Shown here: piece by piece, positions 8,004 through 17,072 of the stretch
Numbering within the stretch: position 1 is the first letter of the stretch
Layout: each line of letters starts with the position of its first letter
Origin: an uncultured Muribaculaceae bacterium
GTDB taxonomy: Bacteria; Bacteroidota; Bacteroidia; Bacteroidales; Muribaculaceae
DNA length: 64,000 nt
Direction: 5' to 3'
Assembly: GCA_910584365.1 (NCBI GenBank)
Contig: CAJUAF010000002.1
Location: 62,001 to 126,000 of the forward strand
Translations under genes and position numbers: made by a program
Notes under the pieces: model-generated
What the model saw: the letters and a program-made list of their open reading frames with translations, nothing else
Database searches by the model: none
Told to the model about the DNA's origin: nothing

Positions 8004-10601
8004 TTATTCTTCCGGAGTTTCGGAGTCTTCGGCTTCAGTGTCATCTTCAGCCTCCTGATCATCGGTGAGGTCTTCTTCCGGTTCCTCCAGGGAGTTGTCC
8101 TCGGGGGCGCCTTCCAGTACTTCGGGATTCTCGATAGCTTCTACGGCTTCCTCCTCGGGATCGGTGTCGACGCAGCAGACAGATGCGATTTCATCGCCGC
8201 GTTTGTCGAGGTTGATGATGCGCACACCCTGAGTGGCGCGTCCCATCACACGGATATCAGCCACGCGGATACGCAGGGTAATGCCGGAACGGTTGATGAT
8301 CATCAGGTCGTTCTCATCGGTGACGCTTTTTATCGCTACCAGGGCTCCGGTCTTTTCGGTGATGTTCATCGTCTTGACTCCCTTCCCTCCGCGATTGGTG
8401 ATTCGGTAGCCCTCGATGTCGGAGCGCTTGCCGTAGCCGTTTTCGGAAATTACCATCACGGTATGGGTGTCGCCGGGAGCCATACAGATCATGCCTACGA
8501 CCTCGTCATCGCCGCCGTCGAGTTTCATGCCGCGCACACCGGCCGATACGCGTCCCATGGTGCGCACGGTCGACTCATTGAAACGGATGGCACGTCCGTT
8601 GCGGTTGGCCATGAGGACCTCGCAGTTGCCGTCGGTGAGTTCCACTCCTATGAGGCGGTCGTCGTCGCGCAGGACAATGGCTTTTTTACCCTTGATATTG
8701 ATGCGGGCATATTCCGTAAGGGAAGTTTTCTTGATCTGTCCGAGGCGTGTCGCGAAAATCAGGTTGTGGCTTGCCGTGAATTCGGCGTCGTCGAGATTCT
8801 TTATCTTGATGAAAGCGTTGACGCTGTCTCCCTGTTCGATGTTGAGCAGGTTCTGGATAGCGCGTCCCTTCGTGTTCTTGGCTCCTTCGGGAAGCTCGTA
8901 GACCTTCATCTTGTAGACCATGCCCCGCTGGGTGAAGAACAGCAGATTATTGTGCATCGAGGCGGGATAGATGTATTCGATGAAGTCTTCTTCGCGGGTG
9001 TTGGAGCCGCGGGAACCTACGCCGCCGCGGTTCTGGGCGCGGAACTCCGAAAGGGGAGTACGCTTGATGTAGCCCATGTGGGAGATGGTGATAATCATCT
9101 CGTCGTCGGCATAGAAATCCTCGGCGTTGAAATCTCCGGCGGCATATTCGATTTTTGTGCGGCGTTCGTCGCCGTATTTCTCGCGGATTTCGAGGAGTTC
9201 GTCGCGGATTACGCCGCGGCACACGTTGTCATCGTTGAGAATCAACTCCAGGTGGGCGATGAGTTTCTGGAGTTCCTCGTACTGGGCGTGGAGCTTGTCC
9301 TGCTCCAGACCGGTCAGCTGACGCAGACGCATATCCACAATAGCCTGTGTCTGGGCGTCGGAGAGACCAAAACGCTCCGAGAGGGTCTGACGGGCTGCGT
9401 CAGGGGATTCGGCGTTGCGGATAATCTTGATTACCTCGTCGATATGGTCGCAGGCGATGATGAGTCCTTCAAGGATATGGGCTCGTTCCTGTGCCTTTCT
9501 GAGGTCGAACTGAGTGCGGCGGATGACGACCTCATGACGATGGTCGACGAAAGCCTTGACAATATCCTTAAGGTTGAGCAGCCGGGGGCGTCCGTTGACA
9601 AGGGCCACGTTGTTGACCGAGAACGTCGACTGCATCGGGGTCATCTTGTAGAGCTTGTTTAGGACCACGTTGGCGTTGGCGTCCTGGCGCAGCTTGATTA
9701 CGATGCGCATTCCCTTGTAGTCGCTCTCGTCATTGAGGGCGGAAATGCCGTCGAGTTTCTTCTCGTTGACAAGGTCGGCTATATATTTAATGAGTTCGGC
9801 CTTGTTGACACCGTAGGGAATCTCATGCACTACGATGGTCTCATGCTCTTTCTCCTGTTCGATTTCAGCATTGGCGCGGATTACGACGCGGCCGCGGCCG
9901 GTCTCGTAGGCTTCCTTGACGCCGTTGATGCCGCAGATGGTTCCTCCGGTGGGAAAATCCGGGGCCGGAATCACCTTCATCAGTTCGGGAATAGTGATGT
10001 CGGGATTCTCCAGGTAAGCCACACAGGCGTCGATGGATTCTGCAAGGTTGTGGGTAGGCATATTGGTGGCCATACCTACGGCGATACCCGACGATCCGTT
10101 GACCAGCAGATTGGGGATACGGGTGGGGAGAACAACAGGCTCCTTGCGGGCGTTATCGTATGTGGGCTGGAAATCGACTGTCTCGCTGTCGATGTCGCGG
10201 AGCATTTCCTCTCCGATTTTCTGGAGGCGGACTTCCGTGTAACGCATGGCGGCCGGACCGTCGCCGTCAATCGAGCCGAAGTTGCCGTGACCGTCGACCA
10301 GGCACTCGCGCATGGCCCACCACTGGGCCATACGAACGATGGTTCCGTAAATCGAGGAGTCGCCATGGGGATGGTATTTACCCATCACCTCGCCGACGGC
10401 GTTGGCTGCTTTCTTATGGGCCTTGTCCGAGGTATTGCCCATGACATTCATTCCGTACAGTACGCGGCGATGGACGGGCTTGAGTCCGTCGCGCACATCA
10501 GGAAGGGCACGCGAAACGATAACGGACATCGAATAGTCGATGTAGGCCGATTTCATTTCGTTCTCGATGTTAATCTTAATAATGCGGTCTTCGTCGAGCA
10601 T
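8004..10601 (-). CDS. gyrA: DNA gyrase subunit A
   Basis: A subunit of the type II topoisomerase that introduces negative supercoils; it carries the DNA-cleaving tyrosine. 865 aa. Seen: catalytic Tyr121 in AAMRYTEVRL; quinolone-region segment HPHGDSSIYGTIVRMAQ with Ser82 (E. coli Ser83) and Gly86 where E. coli has Asp87; C-terminal beta-pinwheel repeats including a degenerate GyrA box QNRGGVG; and an acidic tail of about 55 residues rich in E and D, usual in this phylum. The start MLDEDRIIKINIE matches the family N-terminus. Divergent from clpC. Confidence 0.97.
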   Translation of the reverse strand: MLDEDRIIKINIENEMKSAYIDYSMSVIVSRALPDVRDGLKPVHRRVLYGMNVMGNTSDKAHKKAANAVGEVMGKYHPHGDSSIYGTIVRMAQWWAMRECLVDGHGNFGSIDGDGPAAMRYTEVRLQKIGEEMLRDIDSETVDFQPTYDNARKEPVVLPTRIPNLLVNGSSGIAVGMATNMPTHNLAESIDACVAYLENPDITIPELMKVIPAPDFPTGGTICGINGVKEAYETGRGRVVIRANAEIEQEKEHETIVVHEIPYGVNKAELIKYIADLVNEKKLDGISALNDESDYKGMRIVIKLRQDANANVVLNKLYKMTPMQSTFSVNNVALVNGRPRLLNLKDIVKAFVDHRHEVVIRRTQFDLRKAQERAHILEGLIIACDHIDEVIKIIRNAESPDAARQTLSERFGLSDAQTQAIVDMRLRQLTGLEQDKLHAQYEELQKLIAHLELILNDDNVCRGVIRDELLEIREKYGDERRTKIEYAAGDFNAEDFYADDEMIITISHMGYIKRTPLSEFRAQNRGGVGSRGSNTREEDFIEYIYPASMHNNLLFFTQRGMVYKMKVYELPEGAKNTKGRAIQNLLNIEQGDSVNAFIKIKNLDDAEFTASHNLIFATRLGQIKKTSLTEYARINIKGKKAIVLRDDDRLIGVELTDGNCEVLMANRNGRAIRFNESTVRTMGRVSAGVRGMKLDGGDDEVVGMICMAPGDTHTVMVISENGYGKRSDIEGYRITNRGGKGVKTMNITEKTGALVAIKSVTDENDLMIINRSGITLRIRVADIRVMGRATQGVRIINLDKRGDEIASVCCVDTDPEEEAVEAIENPEVLEGAPEDNSLEEPEEDLTDDQEAEDDTEAEDSETPEE

Positions 10602-10696
10602 GATATTTTCTAAAGCATTGAATATAAACGCGATTATTGCAAAACGGAGAGCAGAGTGCTTTTATTTCGGACGACAGGTTCATCCGAAATAACTTA

Positions 10697-10735
10697 CAAA
10701 GATAGCAATTTTTCCTGAAAGAATCGCTATCTTTG
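10697..10735. promoter_or_regulatory. Back-to-back -7 elements of the gyrA/clpC divergent region
   Basis: A perfect 10-bp inverted repeat (10697-10706 and 10726-10735) contains TATCTTTG on each strand, so two TAnnTTTG elements face outward: one towards gyrA, one towards clpC. Clear -33 TTTG boxes at normal distance are missing. The rest of the 316-bp gyrA-clpC gap holds the sigma-54-like site listed separately. Confidence 0.5.
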
Positions 10736-10815
10736 CGCCACAAATCAGGCCCGGAGGATGCTTTATGGCGCATTTAAGTATTTTTAAGTACTCCGCTCAG
10801 GGTGCGTTATGCAAT

Positions 10816-10832
10816 TTGGCACGTTCTTTGCC
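10816..10832 (+). promoter_or_regulatory. Sigma-54-type promoter upstream of clpC
   Basis: TTGGCACGTTCTTTGCC fits the -24/-12 consensus TTGGCACGnnnnTTGCW in every position but the last, with GG (10818-10819) and GC (10830-10831) exactly 12 bp apart. The expected transcription start is near 10843, giving a leader of about 75 nt before the clpC ATG. Confidence 0.6.
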
Positions 10833-10917
10833 GTTAATAAGTAACATTGTATTCAAAAGGGAGGATTATACCCGTCATCTTTCCCGAAAACAACTTCCAT
10901 TGACAGAAAGGAGATAA

Positions 10918-13494
10918 ATGGATATCAATTTCACAGAACAACTGAAAGCAGTTCTGGAACTCAGCCGTCAGGAGGCTGTGCGCCATAACAATGCAATAAT
11001 AACCCCGGAACATATGTTCCTGGCGATTCTGGGCGACACCGGTTCCGAGGTTGTCTCACTGCTGGAGAAAGTCTCTCGCAACGTATCAGTGTACCAGCTG
11101 CGCCAGCAGCTGGACGACAGGCTTTACGACGCCTCATCGTCGCATATCGGGGGAGAGATTACCGCCAGCGACCTCTGCAACCGTCTGATAAAACTATCGG
11201 TGCTGGAGGCCCGTATGCTCAAAAGCGATTCCGTCGATACGGTGCATCTGCTTCTGGCTATTCTCCATAATCCCGAGATTCAGCGTATGGAATTCATAGC
11301 GCCGTTCCGTCAGGCCGGCATCGACTACCAGTCGTTGCTCGGACTCCTCCAGAACAAGGCTGACGCTCCCCGCGCGGGAGCCGGATTCACCGACGAGGAG
11401 GAAGACGAGGATGAGGAGGAAACTTCGCGGAACTCTTCCCGCAAGGCTCCCGAAAACCGGACGGCCTCTCCGAAAGGAGGGCGCGGCAACGACACCCCGA
11501 CGCTGGACAAGTTCGGTAACGACATGACCCGTGCCGCCGAGGACGGCCGTCTTGACCCTGTTGTGGGCCGTGAAGTGGAAATCGAGCGTCTGGCCCAGAT
11601 TCTTAGCCGCCGCAAGAAGAACAACCCCGTGCTGATAGGTGAACCGGGTGTAGGCAAGTCCGCCATAGTGGAAGGGTTGGCACTGCGTATCGTCCAGCGC
11701 AAGGTTTCGCGTATCCTTTTCGACAAACGCGTGGTGTCGCTCGATATGGCTTCCCTTGTAGCCGGGACAAAATATCGCGGTCAGTTCGAGGAACGTGTCA
11801 AGGCGATATTGAACGAACTTACAAAGAATCCCAACGTCATCCTTTTCATCGACGAGCTGCATACCATCGTAGGGGCCGGAAACGCCGCCGGACAGATGGA
11901 TGCCGCCAATCTTCTGAAACCGGCGCTCGCCCGCGGTGAAATCCAGTGTATCGGCGCCACCACCCTTGACGAATACCGGAAGAATATCGAGAAGGACGGC
12001 GCCCTTGAACGCCGTTTCCAGAAAGTGATGGTCGAGCCTACCACTCCCGAGGAAACGCTTCAGATACTCAACAACATCAAGGACAAATATGAGGCGCATC
12101 ACAATGTAAATTATACGCCCGACGCCCTCCAGGCCTGCGTGTCCCTTACGGAACGCTATGTATCGGATAGAAATTTCCCGGACAAAGCCATTGACGCCCT
12201 TGATGAGGCCGGATCGCGAGCCCATATCACCAATATCGTGGTGCCCGAGGAAATCGAGCAGCTTGAAAAAGACATCGTTGAGGCCGGTGCTGCAAAACTG
12301 GCTGCCGCGCAGTCGCAGAATTTCGAGAAGGCGGCTTCATACCGCGACAAGGAGCAGAGTCTCAAGCAGCAGCTTGCCGACGCAAATGCCCGCTGGGAAA
12401 AACAGCTTGAAGCGGACCGCGTTACCGTCGACGAGGATAAAGTGGCCGAAGTGGTGGCCATGATGACCGGTGTCCCTGTGCAGCGCATCGCCCAGGCCGA
12501 GGGTTCGCGTCTCCGCGCCATGGGACCCAGACTCAAGGAGGATATCATCGGACAGGACGCTGCGATAGAGAAGATAGTGAAGGCTATCCAGCGCAACCGT
12601 GTAGGTCTGAAAGATCCGAATAAACCCATCGGTTCATTTATGTTCCTCGGGCCGACCGGTGTAGGCAAGACTCACCTGGCAAAGAAACTGGCCGAATATA
12701 TGTTCGACAGCGCCGACACACTGATTCGTGTCGACATGAGCGAATACATGGAGAAGTTTACCGTCAGCCGTCTTGTCGGAGCCCCTCCGGGATACGTAGG
12801 TTACGAGGAGGGTGGGCAGCTCACCGAAAAGGTGCGCCGTAAGCCTTATTCGGTAGTCCTTCTGGATGAAATCGAGAAAGCCCATCCGGATGTATTCAAT
12901 CTGCTCCTCCAGGTGCTGGACGAAGGACGACTGACAGACAGTCTCGGCCGACAGATTGATTTCAAGAACACTCTGATAATCATGACCTCCAATATCGGTT
13001 CGCGTCAGCTGAAAGATTTCGGTTCCGGAGTAGGCTTCGCCACCCGTGACGCAGCCAAGGAGAAGGAGTATAACGATTCCGTAATCCAGAAAGCGCTCAA
13101 CAAAGCGTTTGCCCCCGAATTCCTCAACCGCGTGGATGACATTGTGATGTTCGATTCTCTCGACCGCGATGCCATATTCAGGATTATCGACATTGAATTG
13201 CGCGGATTCCGCAAGCGCCTTGAACTGATGGGTTACCGTCTGGAGATTTCTCCCGAGGCGAAGGATTTCATCGCCGGAAAGGGTTACGACCAGCAGTACG
13301 GCGCCCGTCCGCTCAAGCGTTCTCTTCAGAAGTATCTTGAAGATCCCCTGGCGGAACTTATCATCAATTCCGAGCTTGCAGCCGGCGATCTTATCAAGGT
13401 GGATTTCGACAAAGAGAATTCCAAAATTCTTACCTCGATTGTAAAGCAGGAACCGGAAGCTCCGCAGATTCCGGAAACGACACCGGAGGCCTGA
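10918..13494 (+). CDS. clpC: ATP-dependent Clp protease ATP-binding subunit ClpC
   Basis: AAA+ unfoldase that feeds substrates to ClpP, 858 aa. Seen in order: Clp N-domain repeats (1-150), an acidic/low-complexity linker (about 155-190), the first AAA+ module with Walker A GEPGVGKS (241-248), a UVR-type helical insertion (about 459-485) that marks ClpC rather than ClpB or ClpA, the second AAA+ module with Walker A GPTGVGKT (578-585), and a GVGF loop after SNIGSRQLKDFGS suited to docking ClpP. The ATG is preceded by AAAGGAG (10907-10913), an unusually good Shine-Dalgarno for this phylum. clpP and clpX are 10 kb away. Probable stress control through the upstream sigma-54-like site. Confidence 0.93.
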   Translation: MDINFTEQLKAVLELSRQEAVRHNNAIITPEHMFLAILGDTGSEVVSLLEKVSRNVSVYQLRQQLDDRLYDASSSHIGGEITASDLCNRLIKLSVLEARMLKSDSVDTVHLLLAILHNPEIQRMEFIAPFRQAGIDYQSLLGLLQNKADAPRAGAGFTDEEEDEDEEETSRNSSRKAPENRTASPKGGRGNDTPTLDKFGNDMTRAAEDGRLDPVVGREVEIERLAQILSRRKKNNPVLIGEPGVGKSAIVEGLALRIVQRKVSRILFDKRVVSLDMASLVAGTKYRGQFEERVKAILNELTKNPNVILFIDELHTIVGAGNAAGQMDAANLLKPALARGEIQCIGATTLDEYRKNIEKDGALERRFQKVMVEPTTPEETLQILNNIKDKYEAHHNVNYTPDALQACVSLTERYVSDRNFPDKAIDALDEAGSRAHITNIVVPEEIEQLEKDIVEAGAAKLAAAQSQNFEKAASYRDKEQSLKQQLADANARWEKQLEADRVTVDEDKVAEVVAMMTGVPVQRIAQAEGSRLRAMGPRLKEDIIGQDAAIEKIVKAIQRNRVGLKDPNKPIGSFMFLGPTGVGKTHLAKKLAEYMFDSADTLIRVDMSEYMEKFTVSRLVGAPPGYVGYEEGGQLTEKVRRKPYSVVLLDEIEKAHPDVFNLLLQVLDEGRLTDSLGRQIDFKNTLIIMTSNIGSRQLKDFGSGVGFATRDAAKEKEYNDSVIQKALNKAFAPEFLNRVDDIVMFDSLDRDAIFRIIDIELRGFRKRLELMGYRLEISPEAKDFIAGKGYDQQYGARPLKRSLQKYLEDPLAELIINSELAAGDLIKVDFDKENSKILTSIVKQEPEAPQIPETTPEA

Positions 13495-13550
13495 CCGGAA
13501 TTTTCTGCCATCTGGCAGAAAAACTGACAACGCATTAACAAACTTTACGG

Positions 13551-13583
13551 AAAAATGCCAATCCCCGCGATTGGCATTTTTTT
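13551..13583 (+). terminator. Terminator of clpC
   Basis: Perfect 12-bp stem (13551-13562 and 13570-13581) with a 7-nt loop and a run of eight T. A second small hairpin (13501-13510 and 13513-13522) lies just after the clpC stop. Confidence 0.88.
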
Positions 13584-13635
13584 TGCTCAGTTGTTATCAT
13601 GAATAGACAACAATTAAAAAAACGATATATATAAC

Positions 13636-15684
13636 ATGGCAACTAAAAAAGGTTCAATCGGCGTTACAACCGAAAACATCTTTCCCGTCATCAAGAAATT
13701 TCTTTACAGCGACCATGAGATTTTCCTCCGCGAACTGGTATCCAACGCGGTGGACGCAACCCAGAAAATCCGTACTCTCTCTTCTTTCGGCGAATTCAAA
13801 GGTGAACTCGGTGAACTGAAGGTATCGGTCAAGGTTGACAAGGAGGCCGGCACGCTCACCGTCTCTGACCACGGTATCGGCATGACCGCCGAGGACATCG
13901 ACCGCTACATCAACCAGATTGCGTTCTCCGGCGCCGAGGATTTCCTCGAAAAATATAAAGACAACGCCAACGCCATAATCGGCCATTTCGGTCTGGGCTT
14001 TTACTCAGCCTTTATGGTTGCAAACAAAGTCGAGATTCTCTCTCTGAGTTATAAGGAGGGTGCCGAGGCTGTCCGCTGGACCTGCGACGGTTCTCCCGAA
14101 TTCTCGATGGAGGCTGCCGAAAAGGCTGATCGCGGTACGGACATCATACTTCATATCGATCCCGAGAACGCCGAGTTCCTTGAACAGGCTCGGATTGACA
14201 CGCTGCTCCGAAAATATTGCCGGTTCCTTCCCGTTCCGGTCGTTTCCGGCAAGGAACAGGAATGGAAAGACGGCAAGATGACCGATACGGACAAAGACAA
14301 GGTCATCAACTCTACCGAACCTCTCTGGACAAAGAAACCCGCCGACCTGACGGACAAGGATTACATCGCGTTCTATCATGACCTCTATCCGGGTCAGGAC
14401 GATCCCCTGTTCTGGATTCACCTGAACGTGGATTATCCCTTCAACCTTACCGGAATTCTCTTCTTCCCGAAGATTCACAACAATTTCGAGGTCACCAAGA
14501 ACCGCATACAGCTTTACTGCAATCAGGTATATGTTACCGATTCCGTAGAGGGCGTGGTACCCGAGTTCATGATGCTTCTTCAGGGAGTCATCGACTCGCC
14601 GGATATCCCCCTGAATGTATCGCGAAGCTATCTCCAGAGCGATACCGCCGTAAAGAAGATTTCCGGATATATCACCAAGAAAGTGTCTTCCCGTCTTGAA
14701 GACCTCTTCAAGGCCGACCGCAACGACTTCGAGGCCAAGTGGGATGACATCAGCATCTTCATCAAATACGGTATGCTGACCGACGATAAGTTCCGCGACG
14801 CCGCCATGAAGTTCTGTCTGCTCAAAGATACCGAGGGGAAATACTTCACCATCGACGAATACAAGGCCCTTATCGAGCCGAATCAGACGGACAAGGACGG
14901 AAATCTCGTTTTCCTCTATGCCACAAACGCCACCGACCAGTACACCTACATCCAGGCTGCCAATGAACGCGGTTATTCCGTACTGCTTATGGACGGTCAG
15001 CTCGACAGTCACTTCGTAGGTATGCTTGAGCAGAAAATCGAGAAAAGCCGTTTCGTGCGTGTGGATTCCGATGTCATCGACAATCTGATTCTCAAGTCGG
15101 AGCGCAAGAGTGCGGATCTCTCGCAGGCAGACCGCGATATGCTGACAACCCTGTTCAGCTCCCAGATTCCGAAAGCCGACAAGATGCAGTTCTTTGTCAC
15201 TTTCGAGGCCCTCGGCGAGAACAGCGCCCCGATTGTGATTACCCAGAACGAATATATGCGCCGTATGAAAGAGATGGCTGCCCTCCAGCCCGGCATGAAC
15301 TTTTACGGCGAGATGCCCGACAGCTACAACCTGACGGTCAATGTGGATCAGCCTGTCGTAAAGCGCATCAGCCAGGAGGCTTCCGCAGAGCTTTCTGCAA
15401 AATTGTCCCCGCTTAACGATTCCATCGCTTCCAGCAATATCCGGATCGAAGAAATCAACAAGGCCGTCAAGGACAATAAACCCGATGCGGAGCAGGAGAA
15501 GCAGATTCAGGAACTCATGGCGGCCGTCGACAAAGATCGCCATACTGAAACCGAGATGATTTCCGGATATGCCGCCGGACAGCCTCTGGTCCGTCAGCTT
15601 ATCGACCTGGCCCTGCTGGGTAACGGTCTGCTGAAGGGAGCTGACCTTTCGGCATTTATCTCCAGGTCGGTAAAACTGCTCTAA
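13636..15684 (+). CDS. htpG: Molecular chaperone HtpG (Hsp90)
   Basis: Cytosolic Hsp90-family ATPase chaperone, 682 aa, the usual length for this phylum. Seen: GHKL ATP site with ELVSNAVDA (family Asn), DHGIGM and the lid glycine motif GHFGLGFYSAF in the first 160 residues; middle domain with the catalytic-Arg region NVSRSYLQSD; and a C-terminal dimerisation part that is diverged from the E. coli protein. The start ATG follows an AT-rich leader. It lies downstream of clpC on the same strand behind a strong terminator, so it has its own promoter; I saw no clear TAnnTTTG in the 52 bp between. Confidence 0.95.
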   Translation: MATKKGSIGVTTENIFPVIKKFLYSDHEIFLRELVSNAVDATQKIRTLSSFGEFKGELGELKVSVKVDKEAGTLTVSDHGIGMTAEDIDRYINQIAFSGAEDFLEKYKDNANAIIGHFGLGFYSAFMVANKVEILSLSYKEGAEAVRWTCDGSPEFSMEAAEKADRGTDIILHIDPENAEFLEQARIDTLLRKYCRFLPVPVVSGKEQEWKDGKMTDTDKDKVINSTEPLWTKKPADLTDKDYIAFYHDLYPGQDDPLFWIHLNVDYPFNLTGILFFPKIHNNFEVTKNRIQLYCNQVYVTDSVEGVVPEFMMLLQGVIDSPDIPLNVSRSYLQSDTAVKKISGYITKKVSSRLEDLFKADRNDFEAKWDDISIFIKYGMLTDDKFRDAAMKFCLLKDTEGKYFTIDEYKALIEPNQTDKDGNLVFLYATNATDQYTYIQAANERGYSVLLMDGQLDSHFVGMLEQKIEKSRFVRVDSDVIDNLILKSERKSADLSQADRDMLTTLFSSQIPKADKMQFFVTFEALGENSAPIVITQNEYMRRMKEMAALQPGMNFYGEMPDSYNLTVNVDQPVVKRISQEASAELSAKLSPLNDSIASSNIRIEEINKAVKDNKPDAEQEKQIQELMAAVDKDRHTETEMISGYAAGQPLVRQLIDLALLGNGLLKGADLSAFISRSVKLL

Positions 15685-15763
15685 TACTCCACTGAGATAC
15701 GAAGGGATATCCCTTTGCAGCTATAAATCCCGTCTTTTCCGCCAACTGGCGTCAAGGACGGGA

Positions 15764-15795
15764 TTTGTGTATTTGGCCGATTGTTCGTAACTTTG
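15764..15795 (+). promoter_or_regulatory. Promoter of the outer-membrane barrel gene
   Basis: TTTG (15764-15767), 20-bp spacer, TAACTTTG (15788-15795): exact match to the Bacteroidetes primary-sigma consensus. Expected start of transcription is near 15802, which rules out the TTG at 15781 as start codon of the next gene. Confidence 0.75.
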
Positions 15796-15828
15796 CGGCG
15801 TCTTTTAACTCCAGCTACTAAAGTTGCT

Positions 15829-17043
15829 ATGTCTGACAACGTTCTGTCAAAATTACTGCGATATATAATAGCGACTGCCACAGTTTTGTCAGTCGGGCTC
15901 CATGCGGAAGCCGCGCTGGCGGATGCGGTTGCCCGTGAATTTACGGCCGATACGGTAGCCATTGTCTCTGATACAGTCAGCACACCTCCGGCACGCCGTA
16001 ACATCATCGGAAAAATCATCGATTATTTCAACCATACCAATGATGTCAGTCCGGAAAAGAAATTCGACATTTCCGTCATCGGTGGACCGAACTATTCCGA
16101 AGCCACGTCGTTTCAGGTAGCGGGACTCATTTCCGGACTGTATAAATCCCGGCGTGATTCCCTGACGCCGCGGAGCGATGTCTCAATCTACGCCCAGGGG
16201 TCGGTGACGGGGTTCTATAATTTTGGTATCAAGGGGAATCACATTTTCCCGAGCGACCGTATGCGCCTGGTCTATGACGCGAATTTCTGTCATTTCCCAC
16301 TGAAATTCTGGGGGATAGGTTATGAGAACGGAATCAATAAGGACAACGAGTCGAAATATACCGAACTGCAGTCTGCCTTTACTCTCCAGTGGCTTTTCAG
16401 GCTCCCCCGGAGCATATACCTGGGGCCGTCCGCCAATTTCAACTACCAGAAAGCCACGAAAGTCGAGCGGCCCGAATTGTGGGAAGGGGAGGATCTGAGG
16501 GTCTTCAATTACGGAATGGGAATTGTCTTCTCCATAGATACCCGCGACCTTTCGACCAATCCTCAGAAAGGGTACTATATCGGTTTTCACCAGCAGTTTT
16601 TCCCCGGGTTCATGGGAAATGACTATGCGTTCTCGATGACAGAGGTTTCCGGTATGTATTACCGAAAGTTCTGGCCTACGGGAATAATGGCATTCCGTCT
16701 ACACGGCGCGTTCTCCTATGGCAACACTCCGTGGGGAATGATGCCTACTCTCGACAGGGGAAATGCTGTCAGGGGATATTACGAAGGTCGTTACCGCGAC
16801 AAGAACGAGATGGATATGCTGGTGGAACTCCGCCAGCACGTGTGGCGGCGCAACGGGGTGGTGGTATGGGCCGGCGTCGGCTCCGTTTTCCGGCATTTCG
16901 ATGAAATACGCTGGAGGACACTCCTGCCTACATATGGCGTAGGCTACCGATGGGAGTTCAAGAACCGGGTGAATGTGCGTGTGGATCTCGGTTTCGGGAA
17001 GCAGTCGATGTCGGTCAATTTCGGTATTAATGAAGCGTTTTAG
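15829..17043 (+). CDS. Omp85/BamA-like outer-membrane beta-barrel protein
   Basis: Predicted outer-membrane barrel, 404 aa from ATG 15829. The start was chosen because the upstream in-frame TTG lies inside the promoter, and because MSDNVLSKLLRYIIATATVL begins a plausible signal peptide. The mature part has alternating aromatic strands and surface-antigen-type segments (DTRDLSTNPQKGYYIGF, then the closing strand VRVDLGFGKQSMSVNFGINEAF) like the C-terminal bacterial surface antigen domain. No POTRA domains are present, so it is not BamA itself; such short barrels may act in translocation or have unknown roles. Confidence 0.78.
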   Translation: MSDNVLSKLLRYIIATATVLSVGLHAEAALADAVAREFTADTVAIVSDTVSTPPARRNIIGKIIDYFNHTNDVSPEKKFDISVIGGPNYSEATSFQVAGLISGLYKSRRDSLTPRSDVSIYAQGSVTGFYNFGIKGNHIFPSDRMRLVYDANFCHFPLKFWGIGYENGINKDNESKYTELQSAFTLQWLFRLPRSIYLGPSANFNYQKATKVERPELWEGEDLRVFNYGMGIVFSIDTRDLSTNPQKGYYIGFHQQFFPGFMGNDYAFSMTEVSGMYYRKFWPTGIMAFRLHGAFSYGNTPWGMMPTLDRGNAVRGYYEGRYRDKNEMDMLVELRQHVWRRNGVVVWAGVGSVFRHFDEIRWRTLLPTYGVGYRWEFKNRVNVRVDLGFGKQSMSVNFGINEAF

Positions 17044-17072
17044 GAAACGCTGGATTTAGATTAGTTAAGCAA

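Noticed and set aside
7977..9662. 561-codon open frame antisense to gyrA (plus strand)
   Set aside because: It is a mirror of the strongly conserved gyrA coding strand, has a low-complexity Gly/Val/Asp-type composition and no domain; codon bias of gyrA explains the lack of stops.
10576..10773. 65-codon frame upstream of gyrA
   Set aside because: Overlaps the gyrA start in another frame and covers the divergent promoter region; Cys/Arg-rich without features.
10918..13494. Annotation of the Clp ATPase as ClpB or ClpA
   Set aside because: There is a UVR-type segment instead of the long ClpB middle domain, and a ClpP-docking-type loop; ClpC fits best.
14005..15543. 512-codon open frame antisense to htpG
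   Set aside because: Shadow of a conserved chaperone gene with no recognisable protein features.
15781..15828. TTG start for the outer-membrane barrel gene
   Set aside because: It lies within an exact promoter, upstream of the expected transcription start; ATG 15829 begins a signal peptide.
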